Assembly: GCA_014529385.2 (NCBI GenBank)
Contig: CM043954.1
Location: 98,416,747-98,480,746 of the forward strand
Source: Adiantum capillus-veneris
Taxonomy: Eukaryota > Streptophyta > Polypodiopsida > Polypodiales > Pteridaceae
Length of the DNA stretch: 64,000 bases
Direction of reading: 5' to 3'
Positions 21,006 through 31,251 of the stretch are shown here, piece after piece. The first letter of the stretch is position 1. Every line of letters begins with the position of its first letter. Under the pieces are notes generated by a model. That model worked only from the letters and a program-made list of their open reading frames with translations, did no database searches and was not told where the DNA came from. The translations under genes were made by a program, and so were the position numbers.

Positions 21006-21379
21006 TGGAGAGCATAGTTATACGGAACGGGAAATCAGAACAGGAAACGAGGAACAACAGCCGGTATGAAATGTCGTTCCCTGTTTCGGACACTCACGTC
21101 TAAAACACGGAACGGGGATTCGGAATGGGAAGCTAGATTGGAACGGGGAATGGTGACCTGAAAATGGCCATTCTCTGTAACTATGGTGGAGAGGGGCGAG
21201 GGGGTGTGGAGAGGGGCGAGAGCAAAGGAGAGGTGGAGAGGGGCTGGGTAGGAAACAGCAGACAAGAGCAAGAGACACAATGAGAACATAGTAGATAACT
21301 TGACTTGAATTGTCATAACGACAACACCGACAGCGATGACAAACTTCCTCCTACTGCGGTCCTTGGCAAGCTTACTAAG
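21006..21379. other. Unassigned spacer
   Basis: Purine-rich words such as GGAACGGGRAAT and GTGGAGAGGGGCGAG are repeated. No gene or element end is clear. Confidence 0.4.
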
Positions 21380-22632
21380 TTCAAAGGCTTTTACTAAAGG
21401 GCCAACTGAGCAATCAACCTCTGTGACTTTACACCAGGTGTTGGCTCAGGTGGCTGATTGGGCTCAGTTACGGTAGAAACACAGGAAAAGGGTGTGACCT
21501 CAAGCAAAGGTTGAATAGGTAGTCCATAACAAGGCATAGACTTGGTAGCTTCCAACCACTCTAACAAATCTTCCTCTGGCCCGTCAGGTGGAGTAGGTTG
21601 TTCTTGTTCAGGGTTGGTTTCCATTGACAAAGAAATTTGTTGCACTACGGGATAATGCCTCCTTCTAGGCGAATGGGTTGCATTGGGGAGCGAGAAGTAT
21701 GTATCCACATTGCGTCGTTTCCCAATCATGAAGCGCTTCAGTGTGGCGTAACCACGGTCTACCGATGAGCAAAGGAAATCCGCCTCAACCTGGGGAAGAC
21801 AAAACACTACAAAATCCAGACTAAATGGAAAATCCTCCACTTGCAACTGCACCTTGTTGACTATGCCCAGAGGATAAACAGTTCTCTGGTCAGCCAAAGT
21901 CACTCTGAATGGGGCAGGTCGAGTAGGCTGTAGACCTAAAGCCAACATAGTGAACTCGGGCATCAAGTTGATGCCAAATCCACCATCCGCTATCATTCCT
22001 GAGAATTTTTGCCCCAAGACGTACACGGTGAGACGAGAATTTCTATAATCAGTGAGGGGAGCAGCGGGATGGGATATCATAAAGGACTCTGATGATTGCC
22101 TTGCGAGGTGCCCGCCACTTGGACCTGCTCTCGGGTAAAGTGACTGAATAACTGCATAGATGTCACTTCTAAAACTCACATCTAGCCGCAGCATGTCATA
22201 GAGGGACACTTGTTGGAAAGTGTTCTTCAAGATTGTCTCTGCTGTAAGCTTTTTCTTTCTACATGTGGTTCTTTTGCTACCTTGATCTGCTAGAGCTCGG
22301 CTACTGCTTCTAAGAAATCTTCATTGATATCTGCGAGTGGAGATAAGGAGCACTGCTTTCAAATGCTGGAAGCGAGGGACCCACTAGTGGAATACTAGGT
22401 GTAATAGTGAAACTTTTTGGAATGCTCAGACCGAGAGCTGCTCTCTGGGCCCAAGTGAGGACACCTGCGGGCTCCTCTACCAACAGTAGCTTGTATTGAG
22501 GAGTAATCACATGGACAGAAGGTGGCGGTTGAGGGATGGTGCTAACCGCTATCAAATTGATCTTGGGAAAGGTAAATTCATTTTGGCTTTCACTCGGGTT
22601 CAAACACGTAGATGCGGATCACTTTGGCCCAA
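21380..22632 (-). pseudogene. Inverted gag/protease fragment of the D family
   Basis: The minus strand from 22632 to 21394 is homologous to element D from about 30810 to 32000. It reads QNEFTFPKINLIAVSTIPQP, LTWAQRAALGLSIP, NTFQQVSLYDMLRLDVSF, then a retropepsin-like part (LTVYVLGQKFSGMIADGGFG, INLMPEFTMLALGLQPTRPA, VTLADQRTVYPLG), ending EDLLEWLEATKSMPCYG. It has fewer stops than the D copy over the protease-like part. Its head points at the 5' LTR of D, about 15 bp away, so the two lie as an inverted pair. Confidence 0.8.
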
Positions 22633-22647
22633 CATGCAGGATGCAAG

Positions 22648-23006
22648 TGTGACGGATGGTGGTCTAGTGGACACCGTTGCCAGATCACCACCACCTCAGT
22701 TAGGAGATAGGTTTAGCTGGATTGGGATATCTCCAGCTGTTGGTGGCTCTTAGGAGATACATATGAGTGGTTGGTTCCAGTCGGGGATATGCATCATTAT
22801 CCACTTTTGCATGGTTTAGCATTGAGTCTTGGGTCCCGAGTCTGGGGCTCTCACGCCACTGGCACTCTCCCTGCACATTGGAGCCTCGACACCCCCATTG
22901 TACCTTGAGTCCTGAGCTTGGAGCTGTGTGTGCTGCCAGCCAGAGTTGTATGGTTCTTTGAGCTTGTCGAGTTCCATTGAGTTGAGTTCCATTGAGTGGA
23001 GTCTGC
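22648..23006 (+). repeat. 5' LTR of D, left part
   Basis: It starts TGTGACGGATGGTGGTC, and the 3' LTR starts TGTGATGGATGGTGGTC at 33743. Collinear similarity continues to GAGTGGAGTCTGC, where element C is inserted. Confidence 0.85.
23002..23006 (+). repeat. Target duplication left of C (TCTGC)
   Basis: TCTGC precedes the C LTR, and TTTGC (28961-28965) follows it. The uninterrupted 3' LTR of D reads GTGGAGTCTGCAGTTG at the same site, which confirms a 5-bp duplication with one later change. Confidence 0.88.
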
Positions 23007-23232
23007 TGTCACAAAGTGATGACATGGCTACCGATAGCAAAAAACCTATTTTCTGCCAAAAACCCTAAAATTACTGCAAACCCTAATTTCTACCAAAAAC
23101 CCTAATTTTCGAAAATCGCGGAGGCGGAAAAAAAATATATTGTTTTTTTTTAGCGATGCAATTCCCTGCTTTTTGGCTTTGCAAGGAAATTGGAAGAGAG
23201 ATAAAGAGAGAATAGGCTTTAATTTTACTCTC

Positions 23233-23290
<58 letters not shown>

Positions 23291-23603
23291 TGCTTTTGCT
23301 TTCAAGCTTTTGGGGCTCTGCTTTTGGGCATCCCTTGTAACATTTAAATATGCGGTGAGGGCCTCACTTCTCAGAGCATCTGGACGCAGAGTCTGAGAGT
23401 GAAACCCTAACTGCTCTTGTACTTTGACATTGATTAATACATAAAGACATACCAAAAGGGGCGCCAGTCTTTGGGGCCAATATCTCTAGGCACGGAACTC
23501 CGTCGGGCCAATGTAAATCTATTGTGATCTGTGAATTGTTCTGAAGTGGTTATTTGGTGTTGTCGCGATTGATTCTTGACTTGGAGTGTCCCAGTCTGTT
23601 ACA
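23007..23603 (+). repeat. 5' LTR of element C
   Basis: It starts TGTCACAAAGTGATGACATG and ends CCCAGTCTGTTACA. It contains a (GA)n run at about 23236-23289, three copies of a CCCTAAWWT...-type word near its start, and the family words GGGGCCAATATCTCTAGGCA. Confidence 0.9.
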
Positions 23604-23604
23604 G

Positions 23605-23616
23605 TGGTATCAAAGC
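23605..23616 (+). other. Primer binding site of element C (tRNA-iMet type)
   Basis: TGGTATCAAAGC, one base after the LTR. One mismatch (A for G) to TGGTATCAGAGC. Confidence 0.87.
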
Positions 23617-23673
23617 ACGACCGATTTCTCTTCTACGGGAAAGCTGGTCCCCAATTTTTTTTCCGCAGCACCT

Positions 23674-24982
23674 ATGGCTTCACGCAAGGATCAGTCGACT
23701 CCCTCTGCATCTGGAGATGCAGGCAGGGATCACAACGAAGATTCTAACAAAGAGTATGGCCCGCCTCGGCCTACTCAGGCAGAGCAAAGAGAGATGAAAC
23801 GTCGTCAATTGATTGGCGATGCAACAAAGATGATGCTCGGTTTTGCAAAGGATCCGAAATTGGCAAAATATATGAGCGAGACTTCTTTTCAAGAAGTGCA
23901 TGCGCAGTGGCAGAAAACCACTACACCACCCCTGAAACCCGCTCTCAAGAAACCTTCTGATCACAAACAGTATTCAGAGAAGGAATTACAAGAGGTGGTT
24001 GATGCACGGATTGCTCAGCTTTTTGACGCGCAAAAGAAAGCCAAAAAGCACGGCAAAAAGAAGAAGAAAAGCACTGACTTCCCGGGATATTTGGGCCGTC
24101 AGTCGACTTTTGACAAGGCAAAGAAACAGAAGAAGCATGCTCGATTTGAAGGAGTACCCAGTTCTTCTTCTTCTTCTTCTTCTTCTTACAGGTCTTCTAG
24201 CTCTTCAAATTCGAGCGAAGAATACAGAAAAGGTAAAAAGCAAAGCAAGAAACAAAGCTTCGGAAAGGGCAAGAAAAAGGCAAAGAAGGCTAAATCTCGC
24301 CCAAAGACTGACAGTTCTACTGAGGACTCGTCTACAGACAACTCAAATTCGGATGACGGAAACTTTTATGCGAACAAGAAGAATTTTTACAAAGCCAACC
24401 AATATGACTTTCTCGAAGATACAAGCAAGAAAGTCCGAGAGTTTAAGAAAGGTGGCCACTCGATCAAGTTTGATACTTTTTCAGGATACTTAGATGCTTC
24501 GAAGGCTTTGTCTTTTATACAGCAGTATTGACATCGCTTTCGCGGGAGGACGCTATTCAGAGCACTCCAAGATTCGGAGAGCTGCCTCTTGCTTTAAGGG
24601 GAATGCTCGTACTTGGTGGTCCACGCTTCTTTTAAACAAGACTGCGCCAGGTAAATGGCTAAAATTTAAGAAGCTTTTTATTTCTTCTTGGTTGACACAA
24701 GAATATGAACGAGATGTACGAGCTGCTTGGAACCGTCTTCGGATGACCAAGAAAGATACAATCAATGCTTACTGTGAAAGATTCTTGAGCTCTTTTCTAC
24801 CCGGCTCTTCATTCAAGAAGATCTCGTTCAGAGAAAAGATTGAGTGGTTTACCTTGGGTCTACCTACAGAGATCCGAGATCACTACTTGGAACAGAAGTC
24901 AGCTTCTATTCAGAAGTTGATGAGTCATGCGAAGCGGGGCTTTTGCCATTCACTCTGGCAGTCTGACCTACCCCACAGATGA
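23674..24982 (+). pseudogene. Element C gag, broken by one extra base
   Basis: The frame opens at ATG 23674 (MASRKDQSTPSASGDAGRD) and runs 285 codons to 24531: a charged N-terminal part, KKKKSTDFPGYLGRQSTFD, a poly-serine tract, an acidic SSTEDSSTDNSNSDD block and KNFYKANQYDFLED. One extra base relative to B at about 24527 breaks it. The capsid-type core (GNARTWWSTLLLNK, LFISSWLTQEYERDVRAAWN, FTLGLPTEIRDHYLE) continues at 24494-24982 in the next frame. Confidence 0.87.
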
Positions 24983-25247
24983 GGCCATGACACAACGAGC
25001 CGAACACACTTCTGGGAATGAAAGTAGAAAGAAAAAGAGCAACCCAGAGAAAAAGGATGCACGACCCAAGCTTACTCCTGAGGAGAGAGCTCGCTTCATC
25101 AGAGAGGGAAAGTGCTTCGGATGCGGGGAACATGGACATATCTCCGCGAAGTGCCCTAAAAAGGCACAGATAGAACAGAACAATAAAGACGACGACAGGC
25201 CTGAGAGTTCGAGAGCAACTGAGGAACGTGGCAGAAAAGGCAGATAG
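24927..25247 (+). pseudogene. Element C nucleocapsid with intact CCHC knuckle
   Basis: A 106-codon frame carries RARFIREGKCFGCGEHGHIS and AKCPKKA, an intact C-x2-C-x4-H-x4-C knuckle at about 25111-25160, in a lysine-rich context. It is out of frame with the capsid part. Confidence 0.85.
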
Positions 25248-25299
25248 AAAAGCAGAACTGGTACCACATGGCGTGGGACCTGCACCAAATCTAATGAAT

Positions 25300-25925
25300 G
25301 AAAGTACAAACTTTACCGCTTTTGTGGCAAAGTGAAGGATCAGGAAGCTCTTTTGAAGGAGCCAAGGCCAACTTCTTTTCACTTGGAATTGGCGGCTCGA
25401 TTTGGAATTACGCCCGACAGACTGACGCCACAGACGGAGGTAGTTCGATTGGCACCCGGATGGGATGTTGCCATTACACCGAGCATTGGAAAACTTCGTT
25501 TGCAATGACAGGGGTGTTCAGGGCACGCGAGTGACGTTCTACTCAGGATCCCTTGGTACCACAAGGACTATGCCGTGGTTGACTACCGGGCCGAGAAAGC
25601 GACTTTGATAAATGAAGGGATCAGAGAATTGTACTTGATGAACTCAGTTTCTTTACTCATTCTTTTGGGAGAGAATCGAACGATGGATAAAGGTTGAATA
25701 TGTTTTGACCTGATCAAAAGAACGCCAGAATTTTTCTCCACACTCATGCCGATTGCTTTTTAGAGGGCATGAAGATTAGACCATTGACCTGATACTTGGA
25801 AGCACGTCACCGAACCGGCCACCGAGTACAGACTGAAAAGATTATGAACCAAGTGAAAGACCTCTTGGAAAAGGGTCTTGTCCAGCCTAGTACTTCACCG
25901 TACTGCTCTCCACTGTTGCCCGATT
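25300..25925 (+). pseudogene. Element C protease remnant and RT stub; RT core deleted
   Basis: Protease scraps include EGAKANFFSL and GITPDR-like sequence across several frames. The RT start (TEKIMNQVKDLLEKGLVQ, PSTSPYCSPLL at about 25840-25918) is joined directly to PDLKNV, which in E lies about 0.55 kb farther on. About 45 more bases are missing just after (up to YYRRF). The palm and FDD motif are gone. Confidence 0.82.
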
Positions 25926-26480
25926 TGAAGAATGTGTTCGTACTACAGGCGGTTCATACGAAAGTTTGCAGAGGTTGCTTCCCCTTTGCATATCTTGATA
26001 CAGAAAGGAGTCCCTTTCTTGTGGGGATCCACAGAGGTGACTGCCTTCCAAACATTGAACAAGAAATTGACTACAGTACCAGATTTGACTTTGCCGGACT
26101 TGCAGAAGTCATTTGAAGTATATTGTGATGCTTGTGGTCGTAGTCTTGGTGCGGTCTTGATGCAAGAAGGCCATGTCATTGCTTGCGAGAGCCGATTGTT
26201 CTATGGGCCGGAGATGACAGCACAAATTTATAAGAAAGAGCTTTTGGCGGTTATCCATGCTCTTACTCAGTGGCGGCATTACCTACTCGGAGCAGATTTT
26301 ACTGTCTTTACATACCATCAGAGTTTGCGCTACTTCTTGTCATAGAAGCAGCTTTCGGAAAAGCAGATGCAGTGGGCGAACATCTTGTCACAGTTTCACT
26401 TCCAAATTGTCCATGTGCAAGGACAGACGAATGTGGTGGCAGATGCTTTGTCTCGGAAGCCGTTGGTTCTGGCTTTTTCC
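25926..26480 (+). pseudogene. Element C RNase H
   Basis: One frame reads SYYRRFIRKFAEVASPLHIL, CDACGRSLGAVLMQEGHVIA, KKELLAVIHALTQWRHYLLG, then a TAG at about 26343, and continues in frame with MQWANILSQFHFQIVHVQGQ and VVADALSRKP. Only one stop separates the two halves. Confidence 0.85.
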
Positions 26481-27822
26481 GCGATACATCATAGGAGCTT
26501 CGAGGATATGGTCGACCAGTATGCCACAGATACAGATTTTGCAGATATTTTCACACGGATACGGGATGGGGAGACAGTAGTAGCAGGATACTCCCTTTGG
26601 GAAGGCTACTTGATGAGAAAAACCATGTTGTGCGTTACACAGCCATTGAGGGAAAAGGTTATGACTGAATGCCACTGTCCACCTTTTTACGGGTCACCGC
26701 GGCATTGCTACCACCATGAAAGGGGTAGAGAGATACCTCTTTTGGCCGAGACTCAAAAAGGATGTGGAAGTGTTTGTCCGCAGTATGTCAGAAGGTCAAG
26801 TTTGACAGGGGTGGGTGGATTGTTACAACCTTTACCCATATCCACCCACCCCTGGGAAAGTATTGCAATAGATTTCATTTTTTATCTCCCGAGAACACAG
26901 AATGATCACAATAATTTTCCAATTACATGGCACGTCTGAGATGATTGTCTCCGACAGAGACCCCAGATTTATGAGTTTGTTTTGGAAGGCAATTTGGGAA
27001 ACATTGGCACGAGGTTGCAGTTCTCGTTATCGTTCCACTTGCAGACTGACGGGCAATCTGAGATTGCCAATTCAGTGATTTTAGATTTATTGAAGTCTTG
27101 TATCTTGGATCAGAAGACTCAATGGAAAAAGAACTTACCTTTGGTGGAATTTGCCTACAATAACAAGATACACTCTTCGACGGGGAAGACGCCATTTGAG
27201 ATTGTTGAAAGTGCTACGAAGGTCCCATCCTTACTGAGCACGAAAGATTAGATATTTGAAGCGGACGAATATTCGTTTGATTTGGATACAGCTTTTGCCA
27301 AGGTTCGCGAGACTTTGCAGAAGTCTCAAGAACGACAGAAAAAAGGAAGCGAATCGCCATCGTCGCGACTTGAAATTGAAGGAGGATGATTGGGTGCTCT
27401 TACATTTTGAGAAGGCACGCCTAAGAAAGAAAAAGGGAAAGGAGAGGCTTTTTCTAAAGCTTAGTATGCGATACTACGGACCTTTCCAGATTTCTAAAAA
27501 GATAAATGATGTCTCTTTCCGACTGAAACTGTCAGATACTTGGAGGATTCACAATGCATTCCATGTGGGTCTCTTGAAACCTTTTAAGGGTGATGTGCCT
27601 GATGATGGGGAGCCTGATGAGCAACCCGAAGTGGAAGAAAACGAGGAGACCTTTGTTCCTGAACAGATTTTGGCACATAGGGATACGAAGAAAGGTAAAG
27701 TCCGAAGGCGGTTCTTGGTTAAGTTCAAGAACTTTCCTGCATTTGATGCGAAGTGGATAGAGGAAGAGGACCTAGCAGATACTCCTCGGATTGTGAAACT
27801 TTACCTCGATGTTTTGGTTTAG
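26481..27822 (+). pseudogene. Element C integrase and chromodomain-like tail
   Basis: The zinc part is frameshifted (CHCPPFYGSPRHCYHHERGR). The first catalytic D is present in ESIAIDFIFYLPRTQN. Between it and MIVSDRDPRF about 110 bp are missing. The second D and the glutamate (HLQTDGQSEIANS) remain. The C-terminus is open from 27256: ANRHRRDLKLKEDDWVLLHF, YGPFQISKKINDVSFRLKL, HVGLLKPFKGDVPDD, RRRFLVKFKNFPAFDAKWIE and EEDLADTPRIVKLYLDVLV, stop at 27822. The tail matches the chromodomain-like end of chromoviruses. Confidence 0.87.
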
Positions 27823-28417
27823 CATAGTCTACTCCAAACGGAACCCAAAAATTCAACTTGGCCGAAGATCTGGTGCAGTGGGATGCACAAGAGGGGAGTC
27901 ACTCCACTCCTTTGTCAACAGATGCCTTGATTTTGGTACTAAAGTCACTTATGTCTCTTTGAGCTTCAGGGATACTGAGAGCTGACAGTATTCTGCTGGA
28001 TGACTTTATGAAATGGAATTCCTGATAATGATACTGATTTGTTCTTGACTTCTTTTGAGTGCAGGAACTGATAGACGAAATGACTGCAGCATTTTGGTCT
28101 GATTGATCTCGAATAGACATGGTTGCAATAGGGGTTAGTCAATCGGACATCGACGAGGTCCCGATTTGACCTAGATGTGATTGCTAGCTACATTGCCGAT
28201 AAACCATGGTCTAAGATCCGAATGAATGTTGAATGTCATGTGATGTCTAGTGATGTCCAGTGATGTCGTGTGATGTGACTGTCAATTTGGTACATGTGCT
28301 AGATGTGTGTCCCTAGTACGTAGGTACTAACAGTCAGTGTCTGCTAAGACGGTTTATGGCTTTTGTCGGTTTTGCAAGCGTAATCGCGGTCGATTACAAT
28401 GCTTTCAAGAGGGGGTA
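27823..28417 (+). other. Element C 3' untranslated region with decamer repeat and polypurine tract
   Basis: About 600 bp of conserved noncoding sequence, also found in E. Four TCNNGTGATG decamers lie at 28236-28275. The polypurine tract CAAGAGGGGG lies at 28406-28415, just before the 3' LTR. Confidence 0.85.
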
Positions 28418-28960
28418 CGTCACAAAGTGATGACGTGGCTACCGATAGCAGAAACCCTAATTTCTGCCAGAAACCCTAAAATTCCTGCAAACCCTAATTT
28501 CCGAAAATCGCGGAGGTGGAAAAAAAAAATTCTTTTTTTTGAGCGACGCAAATCCCTGTTTTTTTGGCTTTGCAAGGAAATTGGAAGAGAGATAAACAGA
28601 GAATATGCTTTATTTTTACTCTCATTGAGAGAGAGAGAGAGAGAATCTGGTTTTGCTTTCAAGCTTTTGGGGCTCTGCTTTTGGGCATCCCTTGTAACAT
28701 TTAAATATGCGGTGAGGGCCTCACTTCTCAGAGCATCTGGACACAGAGTCTAAGAGTGAAACCCTAACCGCTCTTGTACTTTGACATTGATTAATACATA
28801 AAGAAATACTGAAAGGGGCGCCAGTCTTTGGGGCCAATATCTCTAGGCACGGAACTCCGCCGGGCCAGTGTAAATCTATTGTGATCTGTGATTTGTTTTG
28901 AAGTGGTTATTTGGTGCTGTCGCGATTGATTCTTGACTTGAAGTGTCCAAGTCTGTTACA
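28418..28960 (+). repeat. 3' LTR of element C
   Basis: It starts CGTCACAAAGTGATGACGTG (C for T at the first base) and ends CCAAGTCTGTTACA. It is 54 bp shorter than the 5' LTR, mostly because its (GA)n run (28627-28644) is about a third as long. Scattered substitutions separate the two LTRs. Confidence 0.9.
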
Positions 28961-28965
28961 TTTGC

Positions 28966-29122
28966 AGTTGTGTTTTGAGTCGTATCGTGTTTTGAGTCAT
29001 ATTTCGCTTCTGTGTTTTGAGTCATGTTCTTGTGTAATGTTTCTTCTGTTGGAGTGAGGTTTCATGCATACTGCACCGAGGAGCACCCACTCTAGAGAGC
29101 ACAACACCTTTTTCTCGCTACA
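28966..29122 (+). repeat. 5' LTR of D, right part
   Basis: It resumes AGTTGTGTTTTGAGTCG after the C insertion, and continues through GAGGAGCACCCACTCTAGAG to TTTTTCTCGCTACA at 29122. It matches 34105-34262. Confidence 0.87.
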
Positions 29123-29136
29123 GGTGCTCTCATTTT

Positions 29137-29153
29137 TGGCACGCCCGGTGGGA
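29137..29153 (+). other. Primer-site-like motif of D
   Basis: TGGCACGCCCGGTGGGA lies 14 bp past the matched LTR end. Its position and TGG start fit a primer binding site for a tRNA I cannot name. If correct, the true LTR may end at CTCTCA (about 29132) and the 3' LTR would be truncated by about 10 bp. Confidence 0.5.
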
Positions 29154-29483
29154 CCTCAACAGAAGTCTCACTCGGTCGAAAGTCGAATCGAGGAGCTACC
29201 TGGTTTCAACTCTTTGTATCACTCGGTTTGTTTGCAGAGGTCTGGGCTTCCCTTGGTCCGGTCTAGTTTTCCCTCGACCGGCTTAGTTTTCAACCAGCTC
29301 GTCTAGACCTACTTGTCTAGTCTCTCGTCCTAGTCTAGTAGTCTCTGGGCTGGGTCTAGTCCTCTCTCGTCCAAGTCTAGCCAGGAGGTCCAATCACTCG
29401 CCTTGGTCTAGTGGAGTCTGGACCAGTGTGCAGTAAGTTAAAGTTCTTCGTGCCCAAAGCTTGGGTGGGCTTTTGGTTACTGC

Positions 29484-30167
29484 ATGACACATACGAGCCA
29501 GTCAAAAGAGCAACAAAGCCCCCTACTAAGTCCTTTGAAGTACTACCACAGGAAGCGTCAAGTTTCAACCCTTCGTGCCAAGCAGAAGTACACCAACCCC
29601 ATTACCCCTACCTTCCCCCTCAACCAGTTCTACACCTCCCCAATAACCCCCAACAATAAACTTCTCATCCACTGTGTTACAGCAAGCTCCAGAACAACAA
29701 GCTCTTACACAGACAACTCTTACTCCTACAAGCTCACAAGCGTTCTAGCTAAGGTGAATATTAAGTTTCCGACTTTCAAGGGTCTCTCCACAAAGGATGC
29801 TCACGACCATGCCCGGCGGTTTGTTTCTCTCTACAGAGGTCATGGCCTCAACCGAGAAGATGCCTAGTTAGTACTCTTCCCATCTACCTTGGATGGCTTA
29901 GCAGACAAGTGGTACACTCAGTATGCTGAGAACCACTTTGCGACTTGGGCCACTTTACAACATCAGTTTTGTGAAGCTTTTAGACCAGGGGACTTCCAAC
30001 CTGACACCACTCTAGAGGAGTTTGTCGCGGCTTCTACTAGGATAGAAGGAGCTAGGAAGCTGTCCACCGACTCCCCTCAGGTAGAGACCTCCTCAATGTT
30101 TTTGGAAAGTCTTTCTGATCCTTTAACTTCTTTACGCAGGGAACTAGGAGCCCTAAAGTTACAGTGA
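29484..30167 (+). pseudogene. Element D gag, one in-frame stop
   Basis: One frame reads LAKVNIKFPTFKGLSTKDAH, RRFVSLYRGHGLNREDA, a TAG at about 29865, then LDGLADKWYTQYAENHFATW, QFCEAFRPGDF, EEFVAASTRIEG, to a TGA at 30167. This matches the retrotransposon gag core (F-x-G, A-x-x-W-Y, L-x-x-x-F). Apart from the single stop the domain is uninterrupted. Confidence 0.82.
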
Positions 30168-31251
30168 GCTCTTCAAGAGGAGAGGTCCTTCTCTCTTAGA
30201 CAGGAGAAGCCTCCACATCACGAGGCTTTGGAACAGATCAAGCGTGAGCTAGAAGAGCTCAAATCTCAACAGGAGACTAAGGCTGGTTTGGTGTATTTCA
30301 TGCCACTTTCCAGGGCTCCACATGAATGCCCCCTTCGGGTTTACTACCACTTCTGTGAAAATTCTGGACATGAGGACAAGGATTGCTACTACCTAAAGGG
30401 ATAGCGACAAATACAGCAAAGTCTTGGTCCTAATTTTCACCAAGGGCCACCACCTGCATCCAACATGGTTTCCCCCTATGGGCATCCAAACCACAAGCCA
30501 CCTTTGCTGACAGCGCCTCCTATGCAAGGTATGCAGAGTATTTTTCCCTCTCAGAGCTTTTATAATGCCCATGCTCCCTCATCCCCTCAAAGTTTCTATG
30601 CCTCCACCTCCAACTCCATGCACAAGAGCAAGGACCACCTCGCCCTTCGACTCGCCCAGTGAATCGACCCATTTTGTGCTACAGATGTGGGGAATATGGA
30701 CATTACCAAAGCAAATGCCCCTTGCCAGAAGGTCCCCATCTCCTCCCTGCCGTCATTTCCCAGAAACGAAGGATCACTACAATAAGGATTGCCCTAAACT
30801 TCGTGCATCCACAGCTTCGAACCCAAGTCAAAGCCAGAATGAGTCTACCTTTCCCAAGCTCAATTTGATAGCAGTAAGCACCATTCCTCAGTCGCCCCCT
30901 TTCGCCCATGTGGTTACCCCTCAAGATAAGCTGCATTTGGTAGAGGAGCCAAGGAGCGTCCTCACTCGGGCCCAAAGAGCCGCTCTCGGTCTTAGCATTC
31001 CAACACGTTCAACTCCCCCACATATTCTCACAACAGTGGATACCCTGCCTTCAACTGTTGACAAGCCATCACCTAGTGACAAGCAAGAATCCAAATCTTT
31101 GCTCTCCGATATTGATGAAGCCTTCTTGGAAGCAGTTTCCAATCTACAAAAGATCAAGGTACCAAAGAAACCACTGGTAGAAAAAGAAAAGCTTACAGCA
31201 GAGACAATCTTGAAGAACACCTTCCAACAAGTGTCCCTCTATGGCGGTTAG
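30168..31251 (+). pseudogene. Element D nucleocapsid part and linker
   Basis: Two knuckle-like motifs are visible in different frames. YHFCENSGHEDKDCYYLKG lies near 30340-30400. CYRCGEYGHYQSKC lies near 30677-30718 and is a perfect C-x2-C-x4-H-x4-C. A proline/serine-rich stretch lies between. The linker 30790-31251 is open (NLIAVSTIPQSPPFAHVVTP, KKPLVEKEKLTAETILKNTF) and is shared with the inverted fragment at 21380-22632. Confidence 0.78.

Larger units (their letters stand above)
23007..28960 (+). mobile_element. Ty3/gypsy element C, complete ends, internally deleted
   Basis: A 5.95-kb plus-strand element with both LTRs (23007-23603 and 28418-28960), a primer site, a polypurine tract and target duplications. 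It inserted into the 5' LTR of D. The order is gag, knuckle, protease, RT stub, RNase H, integrase with chromodomain-like tail. RT has lost about 0.55 kb including the catalytic motif, and the integrase lacks the region between its first two catalytic aspartates. C must therefore be defective, yet its integrase tail and parts of gag remain open. Confidence 0.9.
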
